The notes under the pieces: model-generated
Databases searched by the model: none
Seen by the model: only the letters and a program-made list of their open reading frames with translations
What the model was told of the DNA's origin: nothing
In this document: piece after piece, positions 15,431 through 30,521 of the stretch
Layout: each line of letters starts with the position of its first letter
Position numbering within the stretch: the stretch's first letter is position 1
Translations under genes and position numbers: made by a program
DNA from: Myxococcales bacterium
GTDB lineage: Bacteria; Myxococcota_A; Polyangia; Palsa-1104
Direction: 5' to 3'
Assembly: GCA_003170275.1 (NCBI GenBank)
Contig: PNAM01000042.1
Location: forward strand, 59,936-123,935
DNA length: 64,000 nt

Positions 15431-18400
15431 TAGAATCCCTGGGCGCGCACGAAGAAGCCTTTTTCGCTGCCGCGGCCGAGGGTGAGCTCGTTGTCGGAGA
15501 AGTCGGCGAAGTTCCAGCCGGCGCCGATGCGCAGGTGGCCGACGACGATCACGTTGGCCTCGAGCGAGACGCCGTGCGTGATCGAGGTGCCGGGGACGGT
15601 GAGCAGCCGATACTCGACCACCGCGTCCCAGCGGCGCGTGACGTGGAACGAGACGCGGTTGACCCACAGGATGTACCAGGCCGCCGTGTTGAGCGTGGGA
15701 TCCTCCATGTACTTGGCGGCGATCTTCTCGCCGAGCGAGAAGCGCCACACGATGCGCCCGTCGGCCGCGAGCGACATCACGTGCGAGCGCTCGCGCAAGT
15801 CGAGCGGTTGGCCCGACAGCGGGTCGACCGCCGCGTTCAGGGCCTGGGGCTGCGGCGAGAACTCGTCGAGGAAGGTGTAGCGGCCGAGCAGCGCGATCCG
15901 ATCGGTAAACGACGGACGCCAGGCAAAGCCGACGGTGGCCTCCGCGGAGCGTGCCTGCGTCGCGCCGCCCGTCGGTGCCGACACCGAGTAGAACAGCTTG
16001 CCGCGCAGCGTGAAGTCCTTGTGCGGGCGGTAGGTGCCCATCGCCGAGGCAAGCCACTGCAGCGGCGAGCCGGTCACGCCCGGCTGCTCATCCTCGCGCA
16101 GCTCGCCGCGCGCCTGCAGGCGCAGCCGATCGCCGCCGTAGCTGGCGTACAGCGTGCCCGCGGTGCGCTCGAGCGGCTGCGTGCCAGGCGCGAGCGAGAA
16201 CGGCGAGCCCGACGGTTGAACGGTGCCGCGCTCGAAGGTGGCGCCGAAGACGAAGCGCTTCGAGATCGGCACGTCCAGGCCGGTGGCGAGCACGTGCGCG
16301 CGCCCGCCGTCGTCGCAGCCGATGCGCGCCACACACGTGCCGAGCGGCCCGTCGCGGAACTGATCCTCGGCGAACAAGATCGCTCGCGCGTTGCCCTGAC
16401 GGTCGGTAACCCGCTCGCGCCCGCCGGCCGCCACGGTGGTGGCCAGGCGATCGTCGCGATCTTGCGAGAGGGTGACGGTGCCGTAGATCACGCGGCCGGG
16501 GCCGAGCGCGGTCTTGAGCGAGACCAGCGCGCCGATGCCGTGCTCGTTCCACGGTGAGTGCAGGTTGAGCTCGGTGGTGAGTTTCGTATCCCAGCCGAGA
16601 TCGCTGATGAAGCCGAGCGCGGCGAGCGAGTTGTCGAGCGCGAGCAGGCCGTTGCCGCCGCCGTGCTCGACGGCGTATTGGCCGGCGCCGTAGACGGTCA
16701 GGCGCGGCACCAGCTTGACGTCGACGCGCGCGCCGATCGCGGTGCGATGGCCGGCGCGCAGCGGATCGGTGTCGTCGGCGCGCTCCGAGCGTACGCCCAC
16801 CCGCACGCCGACCGAGCCGAACGTGCCGCCGATCTCGGCGCCGAGGTCGCGGCGGGTCTCGCTGGCCACCGTGGTCGCGATGCCGTTGAGGTCGTAGGTC
16901 GCTTGATCGTAGCGCCGCTCGTCGTAGTGCAGCCGTAGCTTGAGCTTCCAGAAGCTCGCGTCGGCGTCCGCGCCCCACTGGATGTAACCGGCGTCCTGCG
17001 CGTGCGCGGTGTCGGTGAAGCCCTGGTCCACGCCGCGCGCGTACGGGTGGAAATTGACCACGCCCCAGCCGTGCAGATCGGCCTCCGCCTTCCATGCGCC
17101 GCCCTGGCGCTGCGCCGGCGTCGCCTGCAGCGTGCCCTCGGCGTTGCCGTAGCTGAGCCCGCCGTCGTCGGAGCGCGAGAAGCTCGAGAGCGACCCGTAC
17201 GAGTGCGCGTACTCGCCGATGATCACGCCCCATTTCTTCAGATCGATCTGCAGGTCGGCGCCCAACAGCGTGTAGCCCGCGCCGACGGAGCGAAACTCGT
17301 TGGCCACCGTGCCGCCGATGCGCACCGGACCCACGCGCTGCGTGGCGCGCGCGCCGACCGTGCCGTCGTCGCTGTCGCCGTCGACCAGATATTCGTAGTC
17401 CACCACCAGGAACGCGCTGTCGCCGTCGATCGAGGTGGAGCGGACCAGCGAGGGATTGGCGCCCACAGCCGAGAGCGGATCGCGCATGATCACCCGGCCG
17501 GCCAGGTAGTCGATCTCGTAGTCCGCGGTGGCGCGCTCGGCCACGTTGGCCACCGGCCGGTCGGAGTACTTGTCGCGCACCTCGACGCGCACCTGCTCGG
17601 AGCCCTCGACGACGTTCTTGTGCGACAGGTAATACAAGGAGCCGCCGGTGCCGCGCAGCTCGTCGTGCGCGCGCGAGGTCTGCAGCCAGGCGCCGAACAC
17701 GATCACCTGCGTCGACGGCGGGCCGGCCGGATCGTCGGTCGACGCGCGCACGAACGAGATGCGCCCGCCGGTGGCCGCGCGCGCGTAGCGGCCGAACTCG
17801 GTGCCGGTGAGCCCGGTCTGCAGGTTGCCGAACAAGAGCTCAGACTTGTCGAACTGGATGCGCACGAACAGCCGCCCGCGCGTCTGCGCCTGCTGCGTGG
17901 TCTGCGAGGCGTCGCCGTAGACGGTGTAGAAGCGATCGGGATCGACGTTGCGGAAGATGCGCTGCGGATCGCCGCGGAACAGATCGCGCCAGGACTCGAG
18001 CTGCGAGGTGTCGAGGTCGAGGCCGCCTTCGAGCAGCCACCGGCCCAGGATGCGTCCCTTGGCGTAGAGCTTGATGCGTCCTTCCGCGTACAGGCCGTTC
18101 TTCGCGGTCGACTGCGCGGCGCCGTCGTGCTGTACGAACCCGATCTTGCCTTCGGCCAGGCCCACCAGCAACAGAAAGTCGCCGCCCGCGGTGAGCACGT
18201 GATCGAAGCGCGCGTTGAAGCCGTCGGAGAAGCGCGCGTCGACCGCCAGCCCGGCGCCCGCTTCGGGCACGCGCAGCTTGACCGCGAAGTGTCCCTGCGC
18301 GTCGGGCACGAGTCGCTGGCCGGCCAGCGTGAGCTCGGCGAGCGGCGCCTGCGCGGTGCCCTCGAGCGTGAAGGTCGGCTCGGCGAGCGCCGACGGTGGG

Positions 18401-20673
18401 AAGCGCAGCACCAGGCGCGGCTCCGCGTCACGCGGCACGATCAGGCTGCCGCCTTCCTTGCGATCGACCCAGAACAGATCGCGCGACGCGACGATCACGC
18501 GCCCGTCGGGCCACGCGGTCACCTCGGCCACACGGGTGCGCCCGTGCCGCAGCAGCACGTCGGCCCACCACGCGCCGGTCTTGCGATCGACGTGCGCCTC
18601 TTTGCCGGCGACGAGGATGCGCGCGCCCGGCACGCTCTGGCCGGCCAGCCGATAGACCAGCCCGCCCGCGTCGGTGAGCTTGAGCTCGGGCAGCACCGTC
18701 GACGCCGTGGCCTTGCCCGCGGCCGGCGGCTCGGGCGCGGGGACCTTGAGGCCGAAGTCGATCTTCACGAGCGAGCCGGGCGTCACCAGCACGATGCGCG
18801 TCTCGTCGGTGGTGAAGGTGGAGCCGGGCGGCAGCGTGTGCGACGCGACCTTGATCGCGCGGTCGCCCGGGACGATCGCCGCCAGGTGGTAGCGCCCTTC
18901 GGCGTCGGTCACCGCTTGCAGGCCGTCGTCCATCACCACCGTCGCGCCCTCGATGCCGCGCTCGCCGCGATCGCGCACGCCGTTGCCGTTGTCGTCGCGG
19001 TATACGTCGCCGAGCAGCGTGCCGAGATCGAACTCGCCGTCGGCGAGCACGCGCACGCTGGCCACCGCGCCGGCCAGCCGCCGGGTGTCCTGGCTGACCT
19101 GCGCGGAGAGCGACTCACGGCTCCCCGGGCTCGCGCGATCGTTCAGGCGCGCGCGCACCTGCGCGGTCACCGTGGCGCCTGCCGGCAGCGGTGGCAGCTT
19201 CACCAGCAGCGCGCCGCCCACCTCGTTGGGGTGAACCAGCGTGGTGGTGCCGTCCGGCGCGGTGACGCGCACGTCGCCGATGCGCAGCCCGCCCGTCGAG
19301 CCGAGGATCAACAGCGGCGCGGGCAACGGTGCGGCGCCCTCGGGCACGCTGATGTTGGCCACGAACGGCACCAGGTCGCCCTTTTCCGCCAGCACCTTGC
19401 CGGCGGTCAGTTGCAGCGACACGCCGGCTGCGTTGGCGTCGGTGACCGAGACCAGCGCGCTGGCCTGCTGCACGCCCGGCGGGGTGAGCCCGTCGGTGAG
19501 CGTGGCGACGTTCTGCAGCGAGCGCGGCGCCGAGGGCAACAGCGTGGCGGAGACCTGCACCACCAGCGGCGCGGTCAGGGTCTGGCCCGCGGGCAGCAAC
19601 ACCGAGAGCTGACGTCCGTCGCCGCCGCACGAGACGGTGAACCCGCCAACCAGCACCGGCAGGGCACCGCAAGCCGCCGGCGCGCCGTTGACCTGCACGG
19701 TGCTCGGCTTGAGCGCCGCGTCGAGCGGATCGGTGAGCGTGATCGGCCCGGGCTGCGGACCGTTGGGCGTCGCGGTCAACGTGTAGATGATGGTGTCGCT
19801 GATCTTCGCGGTGGGCAGGTTCACCACCTTGACCAGCTTGAGCGGTGCCGGTCCGAGCTTGACATCGAAGCTCGCGGCGGGCGACGGCACCGGCGTGCCG
19901 CCCATCGCTCGCACGGTCGCCACGTTGGTGACCGTGCCCTGCGCCGCCTTGTCGAGCATCGCGTGCAGGATCCAGGTGGTGGCGCCCGCCATGAGCAGCG
20001 GCGGGGCGATGTCCACCGTCCCCGCCGTGATCGTGACGTTGGCGGGCGGATCGACCGAGGTGACGATGACGAACGGCGGCAGCGCGTCGTGGATGGTCAC
20101 GCCGGTGAGATCCGAGGTCGCGTTGTTGGTGACCTTCAGCGTGTAGTCGAAGGTCGCGCCGGGCTCGACCTGCGTCGCCGAGGCGTGCTTGTCGATCTTG
20201 AGATCGGCCGGCGCGACGGCGGCCACCGCGGTGTTCGACGGCTGCGTGCAGCTGGTCGCCGGGGTGCAGGTGGCGCGCGCCACGTTGCTGCTCGCGGCGC
20301 CGCTCACGCGATAGGTGACGAGCAGGCTGAACACCAGCTTGGCGGCGGGGAAGTCCTGCGCGGTGACCTGCAGATCGTTGGTCGCACCGACGGCGCAGGT
20401 GGCGACGAGGCCGGGGCCGATCGGGCCTGAGCCCGCGGCTAGGCAGTCGACCTTCTGCCCGCCGGGCGTCTCGACGCTGAGCAGTTGGTGGCCGGCGGGC
20501 GGCGTGTCGATGATCACCAGGTTGGTGTCGCCGGCGTTGCGCGTGACGTCGATGTTGTAGACCACGCGGCCGCCGATCGCCGCCGGTCCCATCGCGGTCT
20601 TCGAGATGCCGACCGTCGCCCAGGCGGCCGGCGCGGTGATGAGGACCAGCGTGACCGCGAGCGCGCGCGTCAT
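15427..20673 (-). CDS. Giant surface protein: DUF11 repeats, SdrB-like and Ig modules, C-terminal barrel-like domain, 1748 aa
   Basis: Signal peptide (LVLITAPAAWA), then to about residue 550 at least three DUF11-type beta domains (e.g. DLKIDKHASATQVEPGATFD, then LTGVTIHDALPP). Next is an SdrD-B-like domain near 553-640 (GDVYRDDNGNGVRDRGE), then Ig-like modules (GQSVPGARILVAGKEAHVD near 680, and a second ~790). From about 850 to the end the sequence has alternating hydrophobic/polar, aromatic-rich strands (FYTVYGDASQTTQQAQTRGR, LLFGNLQTGLTG) and terminates in ...GFY, as expected of an outer-membrane beta-barrel. The most likely reading is a barrel-anchored surface protein displaying an Ig/DUF11 stalk, but the barrel is inferred from pattern only. 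Its start overlaps the stop of the upstream Ig protein (ATGA), so the two are translationally coupled and probably partners. Confidence 0.8.
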   Translation of the reverse strand: MTRALAVTLVLITAPAAWATVGISKTAMGPAAIGGRVVYNIDVTRNAGDTNLVIIDTPPAGHQLLSVETPGGQKVDCLAAGSGPIGPGLVATCAVGATNDLQVTAQDFPAAKLVFSLLVTYRVSGAASSNVARATCTPATSCTQPSNTAVAAVAPADLKIDKHASATQVEPGATFDYTLKVTNNATSDLTGVTIHDALPPFVIVTSVDPPANVTITAGTVDIAPPLLMAGATTWILHAMLDKAAQGTVTNVATVRAMGGTPVPSPAASFDVKLGPAPLKLVKVVNLPTAKISDTIIYTLTATPNGPQPGPITLTDPLDAALKPSTVQVNGAPAACGALPVLVGGFTVSCGGDGRQLSVLLPAGQTLTAPLVVQVSATLLPSAPRSLQNVATLTDGLTPPGVQQASALVSVTDANAAGVSLQLTAGKVLAEKGDLVPFVANISVPEGAAPLPAPLLILGSTGGLRIGDVRVTAPDGTTTLVHPNEVGGALLVKLPPLPAGATVTAQVRARLNDRASPGSRESLSAQVSQDTRRLAGAVASVRVLADGEFDLGTLLGDVYRDDNGNGVRDRGERGIEGATVVMDDGLQAVTDAEGRYHLAAIVPGDRAIKVASHTLPPGSTFTTDETRIVLVTPGSLVKIDFGLKVPAPEPPAAGKATASTVLPELKLTDAGGLVYRLAGQSVPGARILVAGKEAHVDRKTGAWWADVLLRHGRTRVAEVTAWPDGRVIVASRDLFWVDRKEGGSLIVPRDAEPRLVLRFPPSALAEPTFTLEGTAQAPLAELTLAGQRLVPDAQGHFAVKLRVPEAGAGLAVDARFSDGFNARFDHVLTAGGDFLLLVGLAEGKIGFVQHDGAAQSTAKNGLYAEGRIKLYAKGRILGRWLLEGGLDLDTSQLESWRDLFRGDPQRIFRNVDPDRFYTVYGDASQTTQQAQTRGRLFVRIQFDKSELLFGNLQTGLTGTEFGRYARAATGGRISFVRASTDDPAGPPSTQVIVFGAWLQTSRAHDELRGTGGSLYYLSHKNVVEGSEQVRVEVRDKYSDRPVANVAERATADYEIDYLAGRVIMRDPLSAVGANPSLVRSTSIDGDSAFLVVDYEYLVDGDSDDGTVGARATQRVGPVRIGGTVANEFRSVGAGYTLLGADLQIDLKKWGVIIGEYAHSYGSLSSFSRSDDGGLSYGNAEGTLQATPAQRQGGAWKAEADLHGWGVVNFHPYARGVDQGFTDTAHAQDAGYIQWGADADASFWKLKLRLHYDERRYDQATYDLNGIATTVASETRRDLGAEIGGTFGSVGVRVGVRSERADDTDPLRAGHRTAIGARVDVKLVPRLTVYGAGQYAVEHGGGNGLLALDNSLAALGFISDLGWDTKLTTELNLHSPWNEHGIGALVSLKTALGPGRVIYGTVTLSQDRDDRLATTVAAGGRERVTDRQGNARAILFAEDQFRDGPLGTCVARIGCDDGGRAHVLATGLDVPISKRFVFGATFERGTVQPSGSPFSLAPGTQPLERTAGTLYASYGGDRLRLQARGELREDEQPGVTGSPLQWLASAMGTYRPHKDFTLRGKLFYSVSAPTGGATQARSAEATVGFAWRPSFTDRIALLGRYTFLDEFSPQPQALNAAVDPLSGQPLDLRERSHVMSLAADGRIVWRFSLGEKIAAKYMEDPTLNTAAWYILWVNRVSFHVTRRWDAVVEYRLLTVPGTSITHGVSLEANVIVVGHLRIGAGWNFADFSDNELTLGRGSEKGFFVRAQGFY

Positions 20674-22712
20674 CGCGTCACCACCTCGGCGAACGCCGTC
20701 ACCCGCGTGATGGTCTCGGTGACCGAGACGACGAAGCGTGTGCCGGGCGCGGCGTCGGCGGGCGGCGTGAAGCGCAGCTCGGCGGTGCCGCCGCCGACGG
20801 GACGCACCAGATCGATCCGCCCGGCAGTGGCCTGGTAGACGATCGCGCCGTTCGAGGGCGTGCCGTCGGCGTTGGTGAGCCGGATGTGGACCCGCGCCGG
20901 CTGGCCCGCGCGCACCTCGGCCGGTTCGATCACCACGCGGAGATCGACCGCGGCGGCCGGGCTGAGCGGCAGATCAGCGTCGAGCGACGCGCCGGGGGGC
21001 GCCTCGTTGGCATCGACCACGCCGTGCCCGATCAAGCTGGCGACCGCGCGCACGCCGTCGGTGAGCGGTAGCAGGTCGAGCGCGGCCTCGAGGCCTGGCA
21101 GCGCGCGCGGCTGCGCGGTGACCCGGAAGCGGCGCGTGCCGAGCGGCGGCCGCGCGAGCTCGAGGCGCGCCACGCCGTAGCGATCGCTCACCACCTCGTG
21201 CTCGCCGTCGGGCGCGCTGGGCCCGAGAGAAAAAACGACCGGCGCATCGGGGACCGGCAGTCCGAGATCGTCGTCGATCCACGCCTCGGCGGCGATCTTG
21301 CCCGAGGGCGCGCGCCCCACGTGCAACGATACGCGCCGCGGCGGACCGGGCTGGAGGCCACCGAGCTCGACGTGCAGCGCCGCCGCGCCTCGTCCCGGAT
21401 CGTGCGGCGTGATCAAGCGGATGTCGTAGCGGCCGCGCGCGCGCTCGTCGATGCCGAGCACCCGGCCGCCAGCCAGCGTGGCGGTCAGACGCGCGCCGCC
21501 CACCGGCGAGCCCGACAGATCCTCGACGTGCACCACCACCCGCTGCGGCGTGTTGGTCCCGGCGCCGAGCGGCTCGGCCGGCGGCTCGAGCTCGAGGTGG
21601 AACGGTGGGGCGGGCTCGAGCGCGATGCGGGTCTGCGCGTCGCCCGCGCGCACGATCACGCGGCCGTCGCCGACCGTCGCCGGCGCGGCGAACGACCAGC
21701 TCCACGCGCCGTCGCCGCGCGGCTGCGGGGACGACAAGGTGCCGCCGTCGGCCGAGAGCTGCGGCGGCCGATTGCGTTCGGGCGCGCCGCGCGGATCGAC
21801 CGCGAACGCCACCACCTCGGCGCGCGCGCGCCCGTCGGCCGGCAGCGCGCTCGGAACCGCGGCGAGCAGCAGGCGCGGAAAGCTGGGCAGGTGAAGGTCG
21901 AGCTCCCGTCGCTGCTGATTGCCCAGCTTGTCGAGTGACGTGCCCACCGCGCGCCCGCCGGGCGGGACCACGATCGGGATGGCGAACCGGCCGTCCTCGC
22001 CGATCGGTTGCGGTCCGAAGCTGCGGCCGTCGACGGTGATCGACATGCTCCCGCCGGGCTCGCCTTCGCCCGGCACGGTCACCTTCGCCGCCAGCTTGAG
22101 CGGCACGGCGGCGAACGCCCCGTCGGCGACCGACAGCGCGGCGACGATCGCGACCTGGGGAAACTTGTCGTCGGGAGCGGTGTAGGTGGCGCCGTACTCA
22201 CCCGGCGACAGCTCCTTGAGCGGCGACAGCTTGCCCACGCTCGCGCCGATGCGCAGTGGCGCGCGCGCGGGCCGCCCGGTCGCGTCGCGCACCTGCAGCC
22301 GGACGTCGGCGGTGGCGCCCTTGCCGAGCAGCAGCGGATCGGGCTCGACCGAGAGCTGAAGCCGCACACGGCCGGCCGGCTCCAGCCGCACCTCGACCGG
22401 CGTGGTCCGGCCGCGAAAGGTGACCTCGAGCGTGTCGGTGCCCGGCGCCTTCACACGCGGCGGCCGGTAGCGCACGTTGATGCCTCCGTCGCTGGCGGGC
22501 AGCGGCGCGCCGACCACCGCGCCGTGCACCGCGCGCACCTCGGGCACGCCGGGCTGAAGCGCGTCGCCCTCGACCAGGTACAGGCGCATCACGTGCACCC
22601 GCAGCCCGTCGGCCCGCAGCGGCGCGCCCGGCTCGAGCACTACCTCGACGGCGCGCGCACCCGCGCTCGCGCACAGGACCGCCGCCAGGACCACTCGTGG
22701 TAGGAGCCGCAA
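20670..22712 (-). CDS. Exported multi-domain Ig-like protein, 680 aa
   Basis: Signal peptide (VVLAAVLCASAGARA), then a beta-rich protein made of Ig-like repeats of the invasin/Big type: RLQLSVEPDPLLLGKGATAD, TVDGRSFGPQPIGEDGRFA, LLAAVPSALPADGRARAE, VVHVEDLSGSPVGGARL, and a final domain of the form VRAGQPARVHIRLTNADGTP. No catalytic motif is visible. The DGRFA module resembles Ig units in the giant surface protein and in the FecR protein nearby. Stop and start overlap (ATGA) with the giant surface-protein gene, so a coupled two-component surface assembly is plausible: this soluble or periplasmic Ig protein plus the barrel protein. Upstream by 56 bp on the same strand is the propeller gene. Confidence 0.72.
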   Translation of the reverse strand: MRLLPRVVLAAVLCASAGARAVEVVLEPGAPLRADGLRVHVMRLYLVEGDALQPGVPEVRAVHGAVVGAPLPASDGGINVRYRPPRVKAPGTDTLEVTFRGRTTPVEVRLEPAGRVRLQLSVEPDPLLLGKGATADVRLQVRDATGRPARAPLRIGASVGKLSPLKELSPGEYGATYTAPDDKFPQVAIVAALSVADGAFAAVPLKLAAKVTVPGEGEPGGSMSITVDGRSFGPQPIGEDGRFAIPIVVPPGGRAVGTSLDKLGNQQRRELDLHLPSFPRLLLAAVPSALPADGRARAEVVAFAVDPRGAPERNRPPQLSADGGTLSSPQPRGDGAWSWSFAAPATVGDGRVIVRAGDAQTRIALEPAPPFHLELEPPAEPLGAGTNTPQRVVVHVEDLSGSPVGGARLTATLAGGRVLGIDERARGRYDIRLITPHDPGRGAAALHVELGGLQPGPPRRVSLHVGRAPSGKIAAEAWIDDDLGLPVPDAPVVFSLGPSAPDGEHEVVSDRYGVARLELARPPLGTRRFRVTAQPRALPGLEAALDLLPLTDGVRAVASLIGHGVVDANEAPPGASLDADLPLSPAAAVDLRVVIEPAEVRAGQPARVHIRLTNADGTPSNGAIVYQATAGRIDLVRPVGGGTAELRFTPPADAAPGTRFVVSVTETITRVTAFAEVVTR

Positions 22713-22768
22713 GACCGTCGCGCGCGAGAGTACCGCGCAGCGACGGGCGGGGGAAGTCTACAGCGAGG

Positions 22769-24196
22769 TTACTTGGTGGTGCGGATGCTGATCGTGACGG
22801 TCGCCGTCGGCGTGGAGCCGTACAACGCCGCCGACCAGCTGTGCTTCTGGCCCGGCAGCGGCTTCTTGCCGTGTCCGTTGTCGTCGAGGATGCTCGACGA
22901 GACATAGTGCGGTGGGTTGGCCGCGGGCTTGAAGTCCGAGGGGGTCAGGACGACGTCGGTGTCGACGTTGAAGAGGAACTCGGAGGTCCGCAACGCGCCC
23001 GACGGCGCGCCGTTCTCGATGCACACCCAATAGGTCTTGCCGACGATCGGCGAAAACGCGCGCGTGGCGAGAACCGGGGTCTTGGTGGTTCGCGTGAGCG
23101 ACACGGAGGTATCGACCAAATCGGTCTTGGTCGGATCGCAGCCGAACGGCTTGTCGCTCACCGGCGGCGGCGTGTTGATCGCGAACACGTAGACCTGCTC
23201 GAACCCGGTCGCGTTCGAGGTGTAGACCACGCGACTACCGCTGATCGCCGAGAGCATCTGATCGCCCGCGCCGTCGACGATCACGTCCTCGCTGTTGGCG
23301 ACCAGATCGTAGGTGTAGATGTCGAGGTTGCCCGCGCGATCGTCGGCCCACACCACGCGCGTGCCGGAGAGGCGCGGCTGCACCTTGTGGCTGGCGACGG
23401 TGGTGAGCTGGCGCGTGACCTGGGCGGTCAAATCGTAGGCGAAGATCTGATCGACGCCTGCCGCCGAGTCCACCCACACCACGTAGTTGCCGTCGATGTC
23501 GGGCTCGCTCTGATTGGACGGCCCGGTGGCGATCGGGAAGGGCGCTGCATGGGCCGAGATCTGATAGCCATAGATGTCGGCGTTGCCGCTGCCGTAGTCC
23601 TCGTAGACGATGTAGTCACCCGACACGCGCGGGCGAGCCTGGATGGCCGCGTCGTTGGTGACCGGCCTGGCGAACGGCGAACCGAGCGCATTGTCGTAGC
23701 CGTCGACGTCGTCGAACTGCCCGTTGGAGCGGATGTACACCACGTAGCGCCCGCGGATCGCCGGCTGCTCGAAGTGGGTCTTGGTGTCCGCGCCGGCGAT
23801 GGTGGTGGGGGTGCCGGTGTTGAGATCGTAGACGACGATGTCGCCCAGATCGGTCGCGCTGGTGTGCGTGTAGACGATGTTGGTGCCGTCGACGTCGTCG
23901 AGGAACTCCTGCTGATCGGGCGTGTTGGTGAGGTTGCGCGGCGCGCCGCCGGCGCTCAGGTCGTAGAGATAGATGTCGGAGTTGGTCCCGCCGCCCGCGA
24001 GGCTGATGCTGTCGGTCCACACCACGTTGGTGCCGGTGATCGCCGGGGTGGTCTGCGTGTCGGTCGCCGTGCCGGTGGTGAGCTGCGTGATCGTCCCGTC
24101 GAGGTGGGCGGACGCGTCCGACGTCAGCCCGAGCCACAGGCTGCCGACGACGAGGACGCATCGCGCGGATCGCATGCCCGGGTTATACGGCGACAT
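22769..24196 (-). CDS. Exported TolB-like beta-propeller protein, 475 aa
   Basis: After a signal peptide (SARCVLVVGSLWLGLTSDASA) come about six repeats of the form P.I.G..VVW.D...GN.DIY.YDL (e.g. ISGSRVVYTSNATGFEQVY, LSGTRVVWADDRAGNLDIYT), the pattern of TolB/WD40-like propellers. A C-terminal beta-rich region (about 330-475) follows that I do not recognise. Probably periplasmic or extracellular and used for binding rather than catalysis. Two starts are possible. ATG 24196 has TACTAT 7 nt upstream; the internal ATG 24175 begins directly on the signal peptide and has TATAAC 6 nt upstream. It is the third gene downstream of the membrane kinase in the envelope cluster and has its own promoter candidate, so it may be transcribed separately. 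Confidence 0.78.
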   Translation of the reverse strand: MSPYNPGMRSARCVLVVGSLWLGLTSDASAHLDGTITQLTTGTATDTQTTPAITGTNVVWTDSISLAGGGTNSDIYLYDLSAGGAPRNLTNTPDQQEFLDDVDGTNIVYTHTSATDLGDIVVYDLNTGTPTTIAGADTKTHFEQPAIRGRYVVYIRSNGQFDDVDGYDNALGSPFARPVTNDAAIQARPRVSGDYIVYEDYGSGNADIYGYQISAHAAPFPIATGPSNQSEPDIDGNYVVWVDSAAGVDQIFAYDLTAQVTRQLTTVASHKVQPRLSGTRVVWADDRAGNLDIYTYDLVANSEDVIVDGAGDQMLSAISGSRVVYTSNATGFEQVYVFAINTPPPVSDKPFGCDPTKTDLVDTSVSLTRTTKTPVLATRAFSPIVGKTYWVCIENGAPSGALRTSEFLFNVDTDVVLTPSDFKPAANPPHYVSSSILDDNGHGKKPLPGQKHSWSAALYGSTPTATVTISIRTTK

Positions 24197-24203
24197 CCGG
24201 GCG

Positions 24204-24231
24204 ATAGTAACAACAACTTTTCTAAGATCAA
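24204..24231 (-). promoter_or_regulatory. Candidate promoter for propeller gene in an AT-rich gap
   Basis: On the minus strand TTGATC (24226-24231) and TACTAT (24204-24209) are 16 bp apart and lie 7 nt before ATG 24196. The gap 24197-24292 is the most AT-rich short stretch I noticed in the window, as expected of a promoter region. No other function is visible there. Confidence 0.45.
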
Positions 24232-24292
24232 TTGTATGAATGCCCTTACGAAATCATGCGGCGCTAATGGAGCCCGAAAATCGTTAACCGGA

Positions 24293-25176
24293 TTACTTCC
24301 ATTTCAGAGGGTGTATCTTGAAGTCGGTCTTGGTATCGACGATGATTCGCGGGCTTTTCTCGTCGACCAGATGGCCCCCGACGTCGGTGGCGCGGACGTG
24401 CAGCTCGTGCACGCCGTCCGGTTCGTCGAATTCGGCGCGATAATGGCCGCGAGCGTCGACGTGAACCCACTTCCCGCCGATCTTGACGCGCGCGCCGGGA
24501 ACAGTCTGACCCGAGACGGCGAGCCGCGAGCGGGTCGAGGTGGGCGGCGGCCACTCGACGCGCAGGAACAGTGAGGCCGGAACCGGCTGTGGCGTCTCGG
24601 GTGGCGCGCCCGGGAGCACGCGCGAGAACTGACCCGAGCGGATCACCACTTCCTTGCCGCGCGCCGACAAGATCACCTCGCCGCGCCGCGCAGCGACGGC
24701 GGCGGTGCCGTCGCCGTTGGAGCTGGCGGTGAACGCTGCGCCGCGCGTGCGCGCCGCGCCCTCGTCGAAGGCCACTTCGAACACGCGGTTGGGATCGTCG
24801 CGTACGTCCGCTTCCACCATGCCGGCGCCGAGGTGCAGTCGCTTGAGCTCGCGCCGCAGCTCGTCGACGCGCGCCTCGGTGCCGCCGAGCAGCTTGACCA
24901 TCGATCCGTCGGCCGCGCGCAGCTCGGCGGTGCCGTCGTCGCCGGTGCGGATACGCTCGCGCGCGGTCAACTTGTAGCCGGGCGGCGCCGGGCGCCAGGC
25001 GCCATCGGGATTGGCGACCTCGACGGTGCCGCTTGCGGTGGCGAGCAGCAGCGTCTCCGGCTCGAGCGGCGCGGCGGTCTCGGTGCGATGCTCGCGCTGC
25101 ACGAAGAACGCGTAGTACGAGACCCCCAGCGCGAGCAGCGCGCCCAAGATCGCCAGCGTGATTGCGAGCGGGCCCT

Positions 25177-25180
<4 letters not shown>
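24293..25180 (-). CDS. Membrane-anchored FecR-domain protein with C-terminal Ig module, 295 aa
   Basis: One N-terminal membrane helix (AITLAILGALLALGVSYYAF), then a FecR domain at about 45-190 (ATASGTVEVANPDG, RIRTGDDGTAELRAADGSMV, VFEVAFDEGAARTRGAAFTA, AARRGEVILSARGKEV), then an Ig-like module (GQTVPGARVKIGGKWVHVDA). FecR domains are usually periplasmic sensors/anti-sigma partners of ECF sigma factors, but no sigma gene is present. Instead the GTG start overlaps the stop of a membrane histidine kinase (GTGA). The supplied 654-aa ORF is this gene plus a false N-terminal extension in the wrong frame over the kinase; the true start is GTG 25180. Likely a periplasmic/outer-surface structural or signalling protein of the envelope cluster. 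Confidence 0.78.
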
Positions 25181-26991
<1,811 letters not shown>

Positions 26992-26996
26992 CGGAG

Positions 26997-30419
<3,423 letters not shown>

Positions 30420-30428
30420 GGCGCCCGA

Positions 30429-30434
30429 ATCATA
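30429..30434 (-). promoter_or_regulatory. -10 hexamer of hybrid-kinase operon, leaderless
   Basis: Minus-strand TATGAT (5 of 6 match to TATAAT) with 9 nt to the GTG start of the hybrid kinase. This puts the expected transcript start at or within about 3 nt of the start codon. No good -35 at 17 bp. Confidence 0.4.
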
Positions 30435-30446
30435 ACATGTTGGTCG

Positions 30447-30475
30447 TTGAAGGCGTGGGCGCTTGGGGCTACCAT
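30447..30475 (+). promoter_or_regulatory. Candidate sigma70 promoter for giant TPR gene
   Basis: TTGAAG (30447-30452) and TACCAT (30470-30475), 17 bp apart, lie in the divergent gap. About 40 nt of leader follow with GAGGAA (30512-30517) as Shine-Dalgarno before ATG 30522, so this is a conventional start. Confidence 0.45.
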
Positions 30476-30521
30476 CAGCCGGCCGTCAAGATTTCCGCCC
30501 CCCTCCTATCCGAGGAACCTC

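Noticed and set aside
17002-20430. A 1142-codon frame antisense to the giant surface protein
   Set aside because: Arg/His/Gly-rich shadow with no recognisable domain; the minus-strand frame has DUF11, SdrB and Ig motifs.
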